A DNA stretch of 41,067 nucleotides from Sorangium cellulosum. GTDB taxonomy: Bacteria; Myxococcota_A; Polyangia; Polyangiales; Polyangiaceae. The position numbers and the translations under genes are program-made. Under the pieces are notes generated by a model. That model had not been told where the DNA came from. It ran no database searches and was given only the letters and a program-made list of their open reading frames with translations. Where the stretch lies: the NCBI GenBank assembly GCA_020720045.1, contig DYPH01000043.1, forward strand, positions 1 through 41,067. Direction: 5' to 3'. Below, one piece after another: positions 33,860 through 40,828 of this stretch (positions are counted from its first letter, which is position 1; each line of letters starts with the position of its first letter).

Positions 33860-34324
33860 CTAAGTCAACGTATTTGCTAAAAACTCCGCGCCGTCTCCCG
33901 CTTCGCGGACGGACCCGTAACGGACAGAAATCCAACTGGACCCGGCCCGGCGGTCAAACACGGCACCTACGCTGCCCCAAGGAAAATCCCGTCGCGTAGA
34001 CCCGAGCGTCTCATCGAGCCAACGGCTGTACTTCGCTTGCATCGCGAGCTCTGCTGATTCCGACCAGGACTCCCAGGTCGCCTCCGTTGTCAGCGCGAGG
34101 CGGATGTCGTGAAGCCGTTCCCCTTCAAACGTCAAAAACAAACGCCAAGACTCACTGCCCATTTGCACGGCTAGCGAGCAAGAGAACCAAGAAGGCGCCC
34201 ATTCCCGCTCGCACGTGGCCCTTGCTCCGCACGTCGAGAGCAAGAACGCAGCGCGCGGCGTCGTCGGCTCAAGTCGAACGCCGTCGTCGAAACAGAGCGC
34301 GCCTGTGGAAGCTTCAATACTCAT
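33860..34324 (-). CDS. Small unknown protein whose C-terminus is a hairpin-repeat translation
   Basis: The 154-residue protein starts at ATG 34324. The core has beta-rich text with Cys residues (ALCFDDGVRLEPTTPRAAF, LSTCGARATC), a strand WRLFLTFEGERLHDIRLALT, a helix SWSESAELAMQAKYSRWLDE, and a GSVGAVFDRRAGSSWISVRY end. This resembles small proteins often found beside polymorphic toxins or other accessory genes, possibly immunity proteins. The last residues, SVREAGDGAEFLANTLT, come from the dispersed repeat. GC is lower than the flanks. It lies 60 bp from the repeat-protein gene on the same strand. Confidence 0.65.
   Translation of the reverse strand: MSIEASTGALCFDDGVRLEPTTPRAAFLLSTCGARATCEREWAPSWFSCSLAVQMGSESWRLFLTFEGERLHDIRLALTTEATWESWSESAELAMQAKYSRWLDETLGSTRRDFPWGSVGAVFDRRAGSSWISVRYGSVREAGDGAEFLANTLT
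33882..33920 (-). repeat. Dispersed hairpin repeat at the 3' end of a gene
   Basis: A near-canonical copy with core CGCCGTCTCCCGCTTCGCGG on the plus strand lies inside the last codons of the 34324 gene. Relative to that gene it is in the same orientation and frame as the copies in the ABC-phosphatase, giving VREAGDGAEF. Confidence 0.85.
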
Positions 34325-34428
34325 AGACTGCGCGAGGTCCTTCGAGGCCGCTTCAATAGGCAGAAAACACGAAACCGACCGCCCTCAAACGAGGATGGTC
34401 GGCTTCTAGCGAGTCACTCAACCGTTGG

Positions 34429-35091
34429 TCAGTGGTGACCGGCTTCGCGGGTGACGCCCGGGAAGCCCTTGTCGCCGGGCTCATGACGGGTGTTGCCGGT
34501 CGTCTGCTTGCCGTTACGATCGGTGAAGGACATGAGCATGTCCTTCGCGTAGATGAACAGGTCGCGGCTGTCGTAGGGGACGGCGTGGACGCCGGTGTCC
34601 ATACGGATCGCGTCGACGGGGCACGCCTCGACGCAGAAGCCGCAGAAAATGCAGCGCAATTCGTCGATCACGAACTTCACCGGGAAGCGTTCGTAGCCAC
34701 GCCGCGGGTCGCCGGCCGGGTACTCGCCCGCTTCGATGAAGATGCACTGGGCCGGGCAGGCGGTGGAGCAGCAGAGGCAGGCGACGCAGCGCGGGTCGCC
34801 ATTCTCGCGGTGGGTGAGGCGGTGAACACCTCGGAAACGCTCAGGATACGGGCGCTTCTGCTCCGGGTAGGAGATGGTACTGATGCCGATGTCGTAGCGC
34901 TCGAGAACCGGGTCGGGGCGCTCCCCGTGAACCATGTCTCGCGTGTTCGTGAAGAAGTGCTTCAACGAAACGGCGAGCCCTTTGAAAATGGCCGGGAGGT
35001 AGCTCTGGGTCGCGAGGTCCTTCTTCGTGTAGGCGACGACGACCGCGTTCGGGGTGCTAGCAGGCTTCTTGGGGAACGCCGCAGTGCTCAT
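34429..35091 (-). CDS. nuoI: NADH-quinone oxidoreductase subunit I
   Basis: A 220-residue iron-sulfur protein of respiratory complex I that carries two [4Fe-4S] clusters (N6a and N6b) in the peripheral arm and passes electrons towards quinone. Ligand motifs are complete: CVACLCCSTACP (Cys102, 105, 108, 112) and CIFCGFCVEACP (Cys147, 150, 153, 157). The preceding LKHFFTNTRDMVHGERPDPV and RFRGVHRLTHRENGDPRC are typical of NuoI. Start at ATG 35091 with GGAG about eight bases upstream. It is the last gene of the nuoG-nuoH-nuoI operon. The C-terminal 30 residues (GKQTTGNTRHEPGDKGF) are an extension not needed for cluster binding. Confidence 0.97.
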   Translation of the reverse strand: MSTAAFPKKPASTPNAVVVAYTKKDLATQSYLPAIFKGLAVSLKHFFTNTRDMVHGERPDPVLERYDIGISTISYPEQKRPYPERFRGVHRLTHRENGDPRCVACLCCSTACPAQCIFIEAGEYPAGDPRRGYERFPVKFVIDELRCIFCGFCVEACPVDAIRMDTGVHAVPYDSRDLFIYAKDMLMSFTDRNGKQTTGNTRHEPGDKGFPGVTREAGHH

Positions 35092-35175
35092 CGAGGGCTC
35101 CAAATCTAACGAAAATCAAGAAGTAAAGAGGCGAGAAGCCCGCCGAAACCGACGGGCGCCAGGGAGCAGAACCGT

Positions 35176-36576
35176 TCAGGCCTGCATCGCCCCTTCGACG
35201 GTACCACCGGCCGCATTGGCGAACTTCGCCGAGGAGCCGACAAGCGTCTTGTCCTTGTCGCGGCTCCCGCCGAGCCAGAGGAAGAAGCGGACGACACCGT
35301 AGATGCCTGCGACCGCAACGACCGCCTGGGTGAGATGCCCCGCGAGAGCGAGCGTCGCGTCGACCTTCGTGCCGGCTTCCTGGAGAAGAAGAATGACAAC
35401 GCCGGTGACCATGACGTTCACGAGGGAGGCCGGGAGGAGAACGAGCCACCCGAGCTTCATGAGCTGGTCGTAGCGGAAGCGGGGGAGCGACCAACGGATG
35501 ACCGCCTGGAAGAGGCACATCAGGAGCGTCTTCCCGAAGAAAGTCACTACGTTGAGCGCGATCATCACGACGTGGGGGAGCTGCTTCGCGTAGAACACGT
35601 TCGTTCCGAACTCGACGGTGATGCCATCGCGGTGGAAGAACGGGAGCTGCCAGCCGCCGAGGAAGATGGTCACGAGCAGCATCGAGCCGGTGACGATTTC
35701 CATGTATTCGGCGAAGTAGAACATGCCGAACTTCATACCCGAGTACTCGGTGAAGTAGCCGGACACGAGCTCCGATTCCGCTTCCGGCAAGTCGAAGGGA
35801 ATACGCTTGTTTTCCGCAATCGACGCGACGAAGAACAGGATGAACGCGAGCGGCTGCACGAAGATGCCCCAGGCGTTGTCCCCCTGCCAGCGGACCATCT
35901 CATCAAGACGGACCGTCCCGTAGACCATCATCGCGCCGACAAGCGACAGGCCGATGGCGACCTCGTAGGAGACCATCTGGCTCGCGGCGCGGAGGGCGCC
36001 CATGAGCGAGAACTTGTTGTCCGAGGACCAGCCGGCGATCGCCGCGCCGACGATCCCCTGCCCTGCCATCGCGAAGACGTAGAGAATGCCGACGTTCAGC
36101 GGCGAAATGGCGAGGTCGACCGCATTCATCTGAACGCCGCCCCCCTTCACCGCGATGAACTGCTGGCACATGCCGACGCGGGTCGCGATCGGCCAGAGGG
36201 TCTGGCCGGCCTCCTGAAAAGAGCGGACCTTGTTGAGGCAGAGCGTGTCGCCCATCGGGATGACCCCGAGGAGGCCAAGCACCGGAATCATCGAGAGGAT
36301 CGGGGCGAGGGCGAAGAGGAGCTTGTCGGCCTTCGGCGGGACGAAGTCCTCTTTGAAGAAGAATTTCACGCCGTCGGCGGCGGCGTGAAGCAGACCGATC
36401 GCACGAATCTCAAAGCCGAAAATCGAAATGTTCGCGCGGTTGGGACCGATGCGGTCCTGGATCATCGAGCTCTGTCGCCGGTCGACCCAGGTCAAAAGAC
36501 CGCCGACGTTGAACACGAAGCCGACCATCACGAGGACTTTGATGAGCGCGGCGAGAAGTTGCGCAGGGGTGATCAT
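35176..36576 (-). CDS. nuoH: NADH-quinone oxidoreductase subunit H
   Basis: A multi-span membrane subunit of complex I at the quinone site and the junction with the peripheral arm. The start is MITPAQLLAALIKVLVMVGF, preceded by AAAGGATT. Conserved blocks: RRQSSMIQDRIGPNRA (first loop), MNAVDLAISPLNVGILYVFA, ASQMVSYEVAIGLSLVGAMM, and ENKRIPFDLPEAESELVSGY with FTEYSGMKFGMFYFAEY. At 466 residues it is longer than E. coli NuoH (about 325); the extra length lies in an insertion around GDTLCLNKVRSFQEAGQTLW and in the C-terminal helix and tail after LGGWQLPFF. The gap to nuoG is 16 bp and to nuoI 84 bp. Confidence 0.97.
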   Translation of the reverse strand: MITPAQLLAALIKVLVMVGFVFNVGGLLTWVDRRQSSMIQDRIGPNRANISIFGFEIRAIGLLHAAADGVKFFFKEDFVPPKADKLLFALAPILSMIPVLGLLGVIPMGDTLCLNKVRSFQEAGQTLWPIATRVGMCQQFIAVKGGGVQMNAVDLAISPLNVGILYVFAMAGQGIVGAAIAGWSSDNKFSLMGALRAASQMVSYEVAIGLSLVGAMMVYGTVRLDEMVRWQGDNAWGIFVQPLAFILFFVASIAENKRIPFDLPEAESELVSGYFTEYSGMKFGMFYFAEYMEIVTGSMLLVTIFLGGWQLPFFHRDGITVEFGTNVFYAKQLPHVVMIALNVVTFFGKTLLMCLFQAVIRWSLPRFRYDQLMKLGWLVLLPASLVNVMVTGVVILLLQEAGTKVDATLALAGHLTQAVVAVAGIYGVVRFFLWLGGSRDKDKTLVGSSAKFANAAGGTVEGAMQA

Positions 36577-36592
36577 CGGAATCCTTTGGGAA

Positions 36593-38188
36593 TCAAGCCG
36601 AGGCCTCGGGGGCCGAGGCCTCCGGAGCGGTCGAGACGGCGGGAGCGGCGCTGGCGAGGCGGGCGCGCACTTCCTTGAGTTTGGCAAAGCCGAGATCGTG
36701 GCCGAGGGCGGCGCCAAGCTTGGCGATCACTTCCCAGCCGGGGCGCGCGGACCCCTGCGGTTCGAGTGCTTTTTCGCTCACTTGCGCGTGACCGCCGATG
36801 TTCACGAACGTCCCCGAGCACTCGGCCCAGGCGGCGATCGGGAGGACGACGGTGGCCGCCTTCGCGACCGGGCCTTCGTGGACGGCGAGCGCAATCGTCT
36901 TCGCGCCGCGGAGGTCGCTGATCGCCCCGTCGTCGTCGCTGGGGACGCTCGTGCCGAGCACGAGGACCGCGGAGATGTCCCCTTTGGAGACCGCCTTGCG
37001 CAACGCCGCGAAATCACCCGCTTTGGGGGCGAGGAGCGCGACGCCAGCCGTGTTCGAATTCTTGTCGGCCTTGATGAGGATGTCGTCGGCGAAGCCGTCG
37101 GCGGCACCGGTCACGAAGACCTTCGCACCAAGCGCTTCGCCGAGCGCCGCGAGGGCGACGTTGTCCTCTTGGGACTGCTGGCGGCCATGCACAATCGCGA
37201 TGCCGGAGGCGCCTGCGAGCAGCCCCTTCGCCGCTTCTACGGCCGCCTGGGTCGACGCGTGTTTGCCATTGACCATCGGTTCCAACAGGCGGTTTTCATG
37301 GACCGCCTTGTAGGAGAGCATGCCCGGATCGCACATCCAGTAGCTGTTGACCGCGTGGTTGTCGCGCGCCCGGTAGCGGTACGCCTTGTTGTAACGCGGG
37401 TCGAAATCGAGGTGGGCGTTGCAGCCCTGCGCGCAGCCCTGGCAGATCGTCTTCGCGCTTCGAAGGAACCAGACGCGCGCCTTGAAGCGGAAGTCGGTCG
37501 AGGTGAGCGCGCCGACCGGGCAGACGTGCTCGACCATAAGCGTGTAGTTGCCTTCAAGCTTTCGCCCAGGGGCCACGCTGATTTCGTTCAGGTTTCCGCG
37601 CTCACGCATCTCGAGGACCGGGTCTTTCGCGACCTCCTCCATGAAGCGCACGCAACGGGTGCACATGACGCAGCGCTCGCCGTCGTAGACGATGCTCTCG
37701 CCGAACTGCACGCCCTTCGGCTTGTGGACCGGCTCCTCGCGCATCCGCTTCTTCGTGCCCTGGTGGGCAAGCCAGTAGTCCTGGAGCTTGCACTCGCCGG
37801 CCTGGTCGCAGATCGGGCAGTCGACCGGGTGATTGAGGAGCAGCGCCTCCTGGACGTAGGAACGCGCCTGAATCACGTGGGGTGACGTCTCGGCGAGCAC
37901 TTCCTGGCCGTCGACGGCCTGCATTTGGCAGCTCGGGAGCAACTTCGGCTTCTTCACCGTCCGGTAGGCCTGCGCCTCTTCGTCCCAGGCGACGATGTCG
38001 AGCTGGAGCCCCCGCTGCCCTTCCGGCGGCTTGATCTCCACGAGGCACATGCGGCAGTTCGCTGGCGACGAGAGGCCCGGATGCCAGCAATAATGCGGTA
38101 CTTCGATCCCCTGCTTCCACGCAGCGCGGATGATGCTGTCACCGGGTTCGAAGGGGATTTCCCGTCCGTCGAGCTTGAAGCTGGGCAT
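36593..38188 (-). CDS. nuoG: NADH-quinone oxidoreductase subunit G (short form)
   Basis: A 531-residue iron-sulfur subunit of complex I. Domains in order: [2Fe-2S] ferredoxin-like (Cys34, Cys45, Cys48, Cys87, in HYCWHPGLSSPANCRMCLVE and LLPSCQM); NuoG His-Cys cluster HPVDCPICDQAGECKLQDY (His120, Cys124, 127, 133); [4Fe-4S] CVMCTRCVRF with HVCPVGA (Cys173, 176, 179, 223); and the N7-type site CQGCAQGCNAHL (Cys249, 252, 256). The molybdopterin-oxidoreductase-like part is abbreviated compared with the roughly 800-900-residue enterobacterial protein. It ends in an Ala/Pro/Glu-rich tail. Start at ATG 38188 gives the conserved MPSFKLDG; the upstream in-frame extension is ignored. It is first in the operon; nuoE and nuoF are not in the window. 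Confidence 0.96.
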   Translation of the reverse strand: MPSFKLDGREIPFEPGDSIIRAAWKQGIEVPHYCWHPGLSSPANCRMCLVEIKPPEGQRGLQLDIVAWDEEAQAYRTVKKPKLLPSCQMQAVDGQEVLAETSPHVIQARSYVQEALLLNHPVDCPICDQAGECKLQDYWLAHQGTKKRMREEPVHKPKGVQFGESIVYDGERCVMCTRCVRFMEEVAKDPVLEMRERGNLNEISVAPGRKLEGNYTLMVEHVCPVGALTSTDFRFKARVWFLRSAKTICQGCAQGCNAHLDFDPRYNKAYRYRARDNHAVNSYWMCDPGMLSYKAVHENRLLEPMVNGKHASTQAAVEAAKGLLAGASGIAIVHGRQQSQEDNVALAALGEALGAKVFVTGAADGFADDILIKADKNSNTAGVALLAPKAGDFAALRKAVSKGDISAVLVLGTSVPSDDDGAISDLRGAKTIALAVHEGPVAKAATVVLPIAAWAECSGTFVNIGGHAQVSEKALEPQGSARPGWEVIAKLGAALGHDLGFAKLKEVRARLASAAPAVSTAPEASAPEASA

Positions 38189-38217
38189 GTAGCGGAGTCC
38201 GTTGGTGGGTACGAAAG

Positions 38218-38284
38218 CGGCCTTCAAGTGGCCGAATTACCAGAGGAGATGGGGAGCGAAGCGGCCGGAAGAAGGCCGCTCCCC
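38218..38284 (-). promoter_or_regulatory. Two hairpins in the leader of nuoG
   Basis: Upstream of nuoG lie CGGCC-TTCAAGT-GGCCG (38218-38234) and a longer stem at 38251-38284, with GCGGCC/GGCCGC around GGAAGAA and an outer GGGGA/TCCCC separated by a GCGAA bulge. No T-tract follows in either direction, so a terminator is not clear. They may shape the 5' leader of the nuo transcript. The remaining 38285-38472 interval shows no gene. Confidence 0.4.
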
Positions 38285-38472
38285 TCCACAGGCAATCTGC
38301 GCGGAGGCAAGCGCGCTTCTGCCACGAAGCATGGCTTCTGAGAAGAGCGTTTCTGCGGAAAAGTTGGCGGTTCAGCAACCTTTTCGAGCGACTTCACCGG
38401 GGAAGTTCGCCGCAAACCGCACCGCGACCATGGCGTGGCCGCACCGTTCATTTCTATCGTAATATTAAATAG

Positions 38473-39073
38473 CTACGAGGAATTCTTTAAAAAGAATCCT
38501 ACCGTCTTCAACGCGAAGAAGAAGAAGCCGGTCCCGCTGACGCCACACGTGAGCATCATCGCGAGGAAGGCCCGCTTGAGCTTTTCCTGGGTCACGATGA
38601 TACCGATGGCGCCAAGGACCAGCGAAAGCTGAAGGAAAAGCGTGCCGAGGTCGAAGCGGTCGCCGGCGAGGCCGTCCAACCGCTTTGGATCCCTCGAGAA
38701 TCTCCTTTTTCTCTTTTCCATAGCGGTCGACGCGTGCCGAGAGAACCTCGACCTGCTTGAGGACGCCCGTCGCCTTCTCCGTCGGGACGATCCCGGCCTC
38801 CACAAAGGCCTTCATCATGTCCCGCTGCCCCTCGACCTCGGTCTCCTTGATCCCTTTCGACTGGTACCAAAGGTACGCCGACGTCCGCTCCGCCGAGGCC
38901 TGGAGCTCGTCATCGCCGTACTTGCCGCTCGCGAGTTCGTTCAGCGCGAGAACGGCGGCGAAAATCGTGACGATGAGCCCGAAGAGGATCTCAAAGCGAC
39001 GCTTCATCCGCTCTTGCGGGGTCAGTTCTTCGGGGGCGTCTGCGGGGGCGGCCGGTCCAGGTGCATGCGACAT
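38473..39073 (-). CDS. DUF4337-like membrane protein, apparent frameshift
   Basis: ATG 39073 starts a frame with a Pro/Ala-rich head, a first membrane helix (FEILFGLIVTIFAAVLALNE), a conserved LASGKYGDDELQASAERTSA, and WYQSKGIKETEVEGQRDMMK, up to KEKKEILEGSK. The adjoining frame then supplies RLDGLAGDRFDLGTLFLQLS and two further helices (LVLGAIGIIV; LKRAFLAMMLTCGVSGTGFF) to the stop at 38473. Removing one A (plus-strand TTT at 38684-38686) gives about 199 residues, the expected length and topology of DUF4337 proteins: one N-terminal and two C-terminal helices around a soluble domain. The function of that family is unknown. Confidence 0.65.
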
Positions 39074-39161
39074 GGCGCCGTCCGGTGCCTCAAAGGCCCC
39101 CCAGCCGTCAACCCAACGCCGTCCGAGGGGGCAGATTCTAAACGAATTTTAAGCGTTCAGG

Positions 39162-39587
39162 TCACGGCCGAAGGAACTGAACCCAGCGGATCTTGCCGTC
39201 GGCGGCCGAGTAGCGGACGAGGACCTCCCCGGCGAAGCGCTCCGCGGTCGTGGGGTCGGTCCGCGACCACGACTCTCGCTCAACGACGTGGGGCTCGAGG
39301 TGAACGCGTTCGCTGACCGTCGCGCGGACATCCCGAAATCCTTTAAAAAGCGCCGCGTAGCGCGCTCGGAAGGCATCGATTCCGTCGACGACCGGCTTCC
39401 CGTCGGCGTCGAGGACGCTCACTCGTTCGTGGAAGCATTCGCAGAACGCATCGACGTCGGCCCGGTTGTACGCCTCGAGCTGGCGGGCGGCGAGGAGGAG
39501 GATCGTGTCGTTGGAGCCGTTGGAGACGGGCGCAAGGTTCGCGGTCACGGCGGAGCGGTAGCACCGGTAGGTGTGATAGGCCACCAT
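39162..39587 (-). CDS. NTF2-fold (SnoaL-like) protein
   Basis: The 141-residue protein matches the SnoaL/steroid-isomerase-like NTF2 fold: helix LLLAARQLEAYNRADVDAFC, then ECFHERVSVLDADGKPVVDG, helix DAFRARYAALFKGF, and a curved sheet VRATVSERVHLEPHVVERES, ending FAGEVLVRYSAADGKIRWVQF. Members bind or isomerise small hydrophobic molecules or act as uncharacterised accessory proteins; no catalytic Asp pair is assigned here. ATG 39587 leaves only four bases to the divergent rbgA start, so an internal GTG at 39548 is a likely alternative start. Confidence 0.75.
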   Translation of the reverse strand: MVAYHTYRCYRSAVTANLAPVSNGSNDTILLLAARQLEAYNRADVDAFCECFHERVSVLDADGKPVVDGIDAFRARYAALFKGFRDVRATVSERVHLEPHVVERESWSRTDPTTAERFAGEVLVRYSAADGKIRWVQFLRP

Positions 39588-39591
39588 CCCT

Positions 39592-40461
39592 ATGGCGATT
39601 CAGTGGTTTCCCGGGCACATGACGAAGGCGCGGCGTCTCATCGCCGAGACGCTCCCGACGCAAGACGTCATCATCGAAGTGGTCGACGCGCGCGCCCCGG
39701 CGGCGAGCAGCAACCCGCTCCTCCACGAGCTCCGCGGCCGCAAGCCGTGCGTGAAGGTCCTCGCCAAAGGGGACTTGGCCGATCCGGAGATCACCGATCG
39801 TTGGGTCGCCTACTTCGCCGGACTTCCACGAGATTTTGTCCCGACGCCGAACGGTCCTCAACCGCGCGGCATGCTTAAGCCGCTCGTGATTCGTTCCGAC
39901 CGCGCCTCGGACACGCGAAAGGCGGTCGTTGCAGCTTGCAAGGAACTCGCAACCCACCCGAGCGGCCCTGGAAAGACGGTCCGCGCGATGGTCGTCGGGA
40001 TTCCAAACGTCGGCAAATCGACGCTCATCAATACGCTCATGGAGCGCAAAGTCGCGAAGACGGGTGACGAACCGGCCGTCACGAAGTCGAAGCAGCAGGT
40101 CATCCTGAAGAACGGAATGACGCTCCTCGACAATCCCGGCATCATGTGGCCGAAAATCGAAGAACCTGAAGCCGGCTATCGCCTCGCGTTTGCCGGTGCC
40201 ATCCCCGATTCTGCCATCGATTACGAGGACATCGCGCTTTGGGGGGCCCAGTTCTTGCTCGACGCTTACCCGGAATTGATCGTCGAGCGCTACCACCTGA
40301 AAGAGCTCCCCGAAAGCGGCGACGAACTCCTCAACGAGATCGGAAAGCGTCGCGGCGGGCTCCGTGCAGGAGGGGTGATCGATCGCCACAAAGCCGCCGA
40401 TGCGTTGATTCACGATTTCCGCTCGGGGGCGATCGGCCGGATCTCCCTCGAAGCGGTCTAA
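39592..40461 (+). CDS. rbgA: Ribosome biogenesis GTPase RbgA/YlqF
   Basis: The 289-residue circularly permuted GTPase begins MAIQWFPGHMTKARR, the family signature. Motif order is permuted: DARAPAASSNP (about 33-42), the G4 region LAKGDLAD (57-64), G1 GIPNVGKST (136-144), a G2 Thr near AVTK (162-165) and G3 DNPG (180-183), then a C-terminal helical RNA-binding domain with LPESGDELLNEIGKRRGGLR. RbgA acts late in 50S subunit assembly. In the G4 motif the usual Asn of NKxD is Ala (AKGD), which could weaken guanine selection. The stop TAA (40459-40461) lies at the first bases of the downstream repeat array, so the array forms the 3' untranslated region. Confidence 0.93.
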   Translation: MAIQWFPGHMTKARRLIAETLPTQDVIIEVVDARAPAASSNPLLHELRGRKPCVKVLAKGDLADPEITDRWVAYFAGLPRDFVPTPNGPQPRGMLKPLVIRSDRASDTRKAVVAACKELATHPSGPGKTVRAMVVGIPNVGKSTLINTLMERKVAKTGDEPAVTKSKQQVILKNGMTLLDNPGIMWPKIEEPEAGYRLAFAGAIPDSAIDYEDIALWGAQFLLDAYPELIVERYHLKELPESGDELLNEIGKRRGGLRAGGVIDRHKAADALIHDFRSGAIGRISLEAV

Positions 40462-40828
40462 CGCGTCCGTCCGCGAAGCGGGAGACGGCGCGGAGTTCCC
40501 TGCAAACGCGTCCGTCCGCGAAGCGGGAGACGGCGCGGAGTTCTCCACAAACGCGTCCGTCCGCGAAGCGGGAGACGGCGCGGAGTTCTCCACAAACGCG
40601 TCCGTCCGCGAAGCGGGAGACGGCGCGGAGTTCTCCACAAACGCGTCCGTCCGCGAAGCGGGAGACGGCGCGGAGTTCTCCACAAACGCGTCCGTCCGCG
40701 AAGCGGGCAACGGCCCGGAGTTATTCACAAACGCGTCCGTCCGCGAAGCGGGCAACGGCCCGGAGTTATTCACAAACGCGTCCGTCCGCGAAGCGGGAGA
40801 CGGCCCGGAGTTATTCACAAACGCGGTC
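40460..40828 (+). repeat. Tandem array: eight 45-bp units plus a partial ninth
   Basis: Units start at 40460, 40505, 40550, 40595, 40640, 40685, 40730 and 40775, with a truncated unit at 40820. Each holds a 38-bp imperfect hairpin. The stem pairs AAC/GTT, GCG/CGC, CCGTC/GACGG and CGC/GCG around a GAA loop, with two GGA bulges on the 3' arm. Units 2-5 are identical, units 6-7 are identical with GGGCAACGGCCCGG, and unit 8 is a hybrid, which indicates growth by unequal crossing-over. The array is open in several frames because 45 is a multiple of three and lacks stops, but it is not a credible gene. Confidence 0.95.

Noticed and set aside
35335-37885. Long plus-strand frames opposite nuoH and nuoG.
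   Set aside because: They are antisense shadows of confidently assigned complex I genes, His/Arg/Glu-rich without any recognisable motif.
38455-38500. AT-rich patch with an ATTCTTT/AAAGAAT inverted repeat as a possible terminator.
   Set aside because: It lies in the last codons of the DUF4337-like gene, the stem is weak and AT-only, and no adjacent T-tract follows a GC stem.
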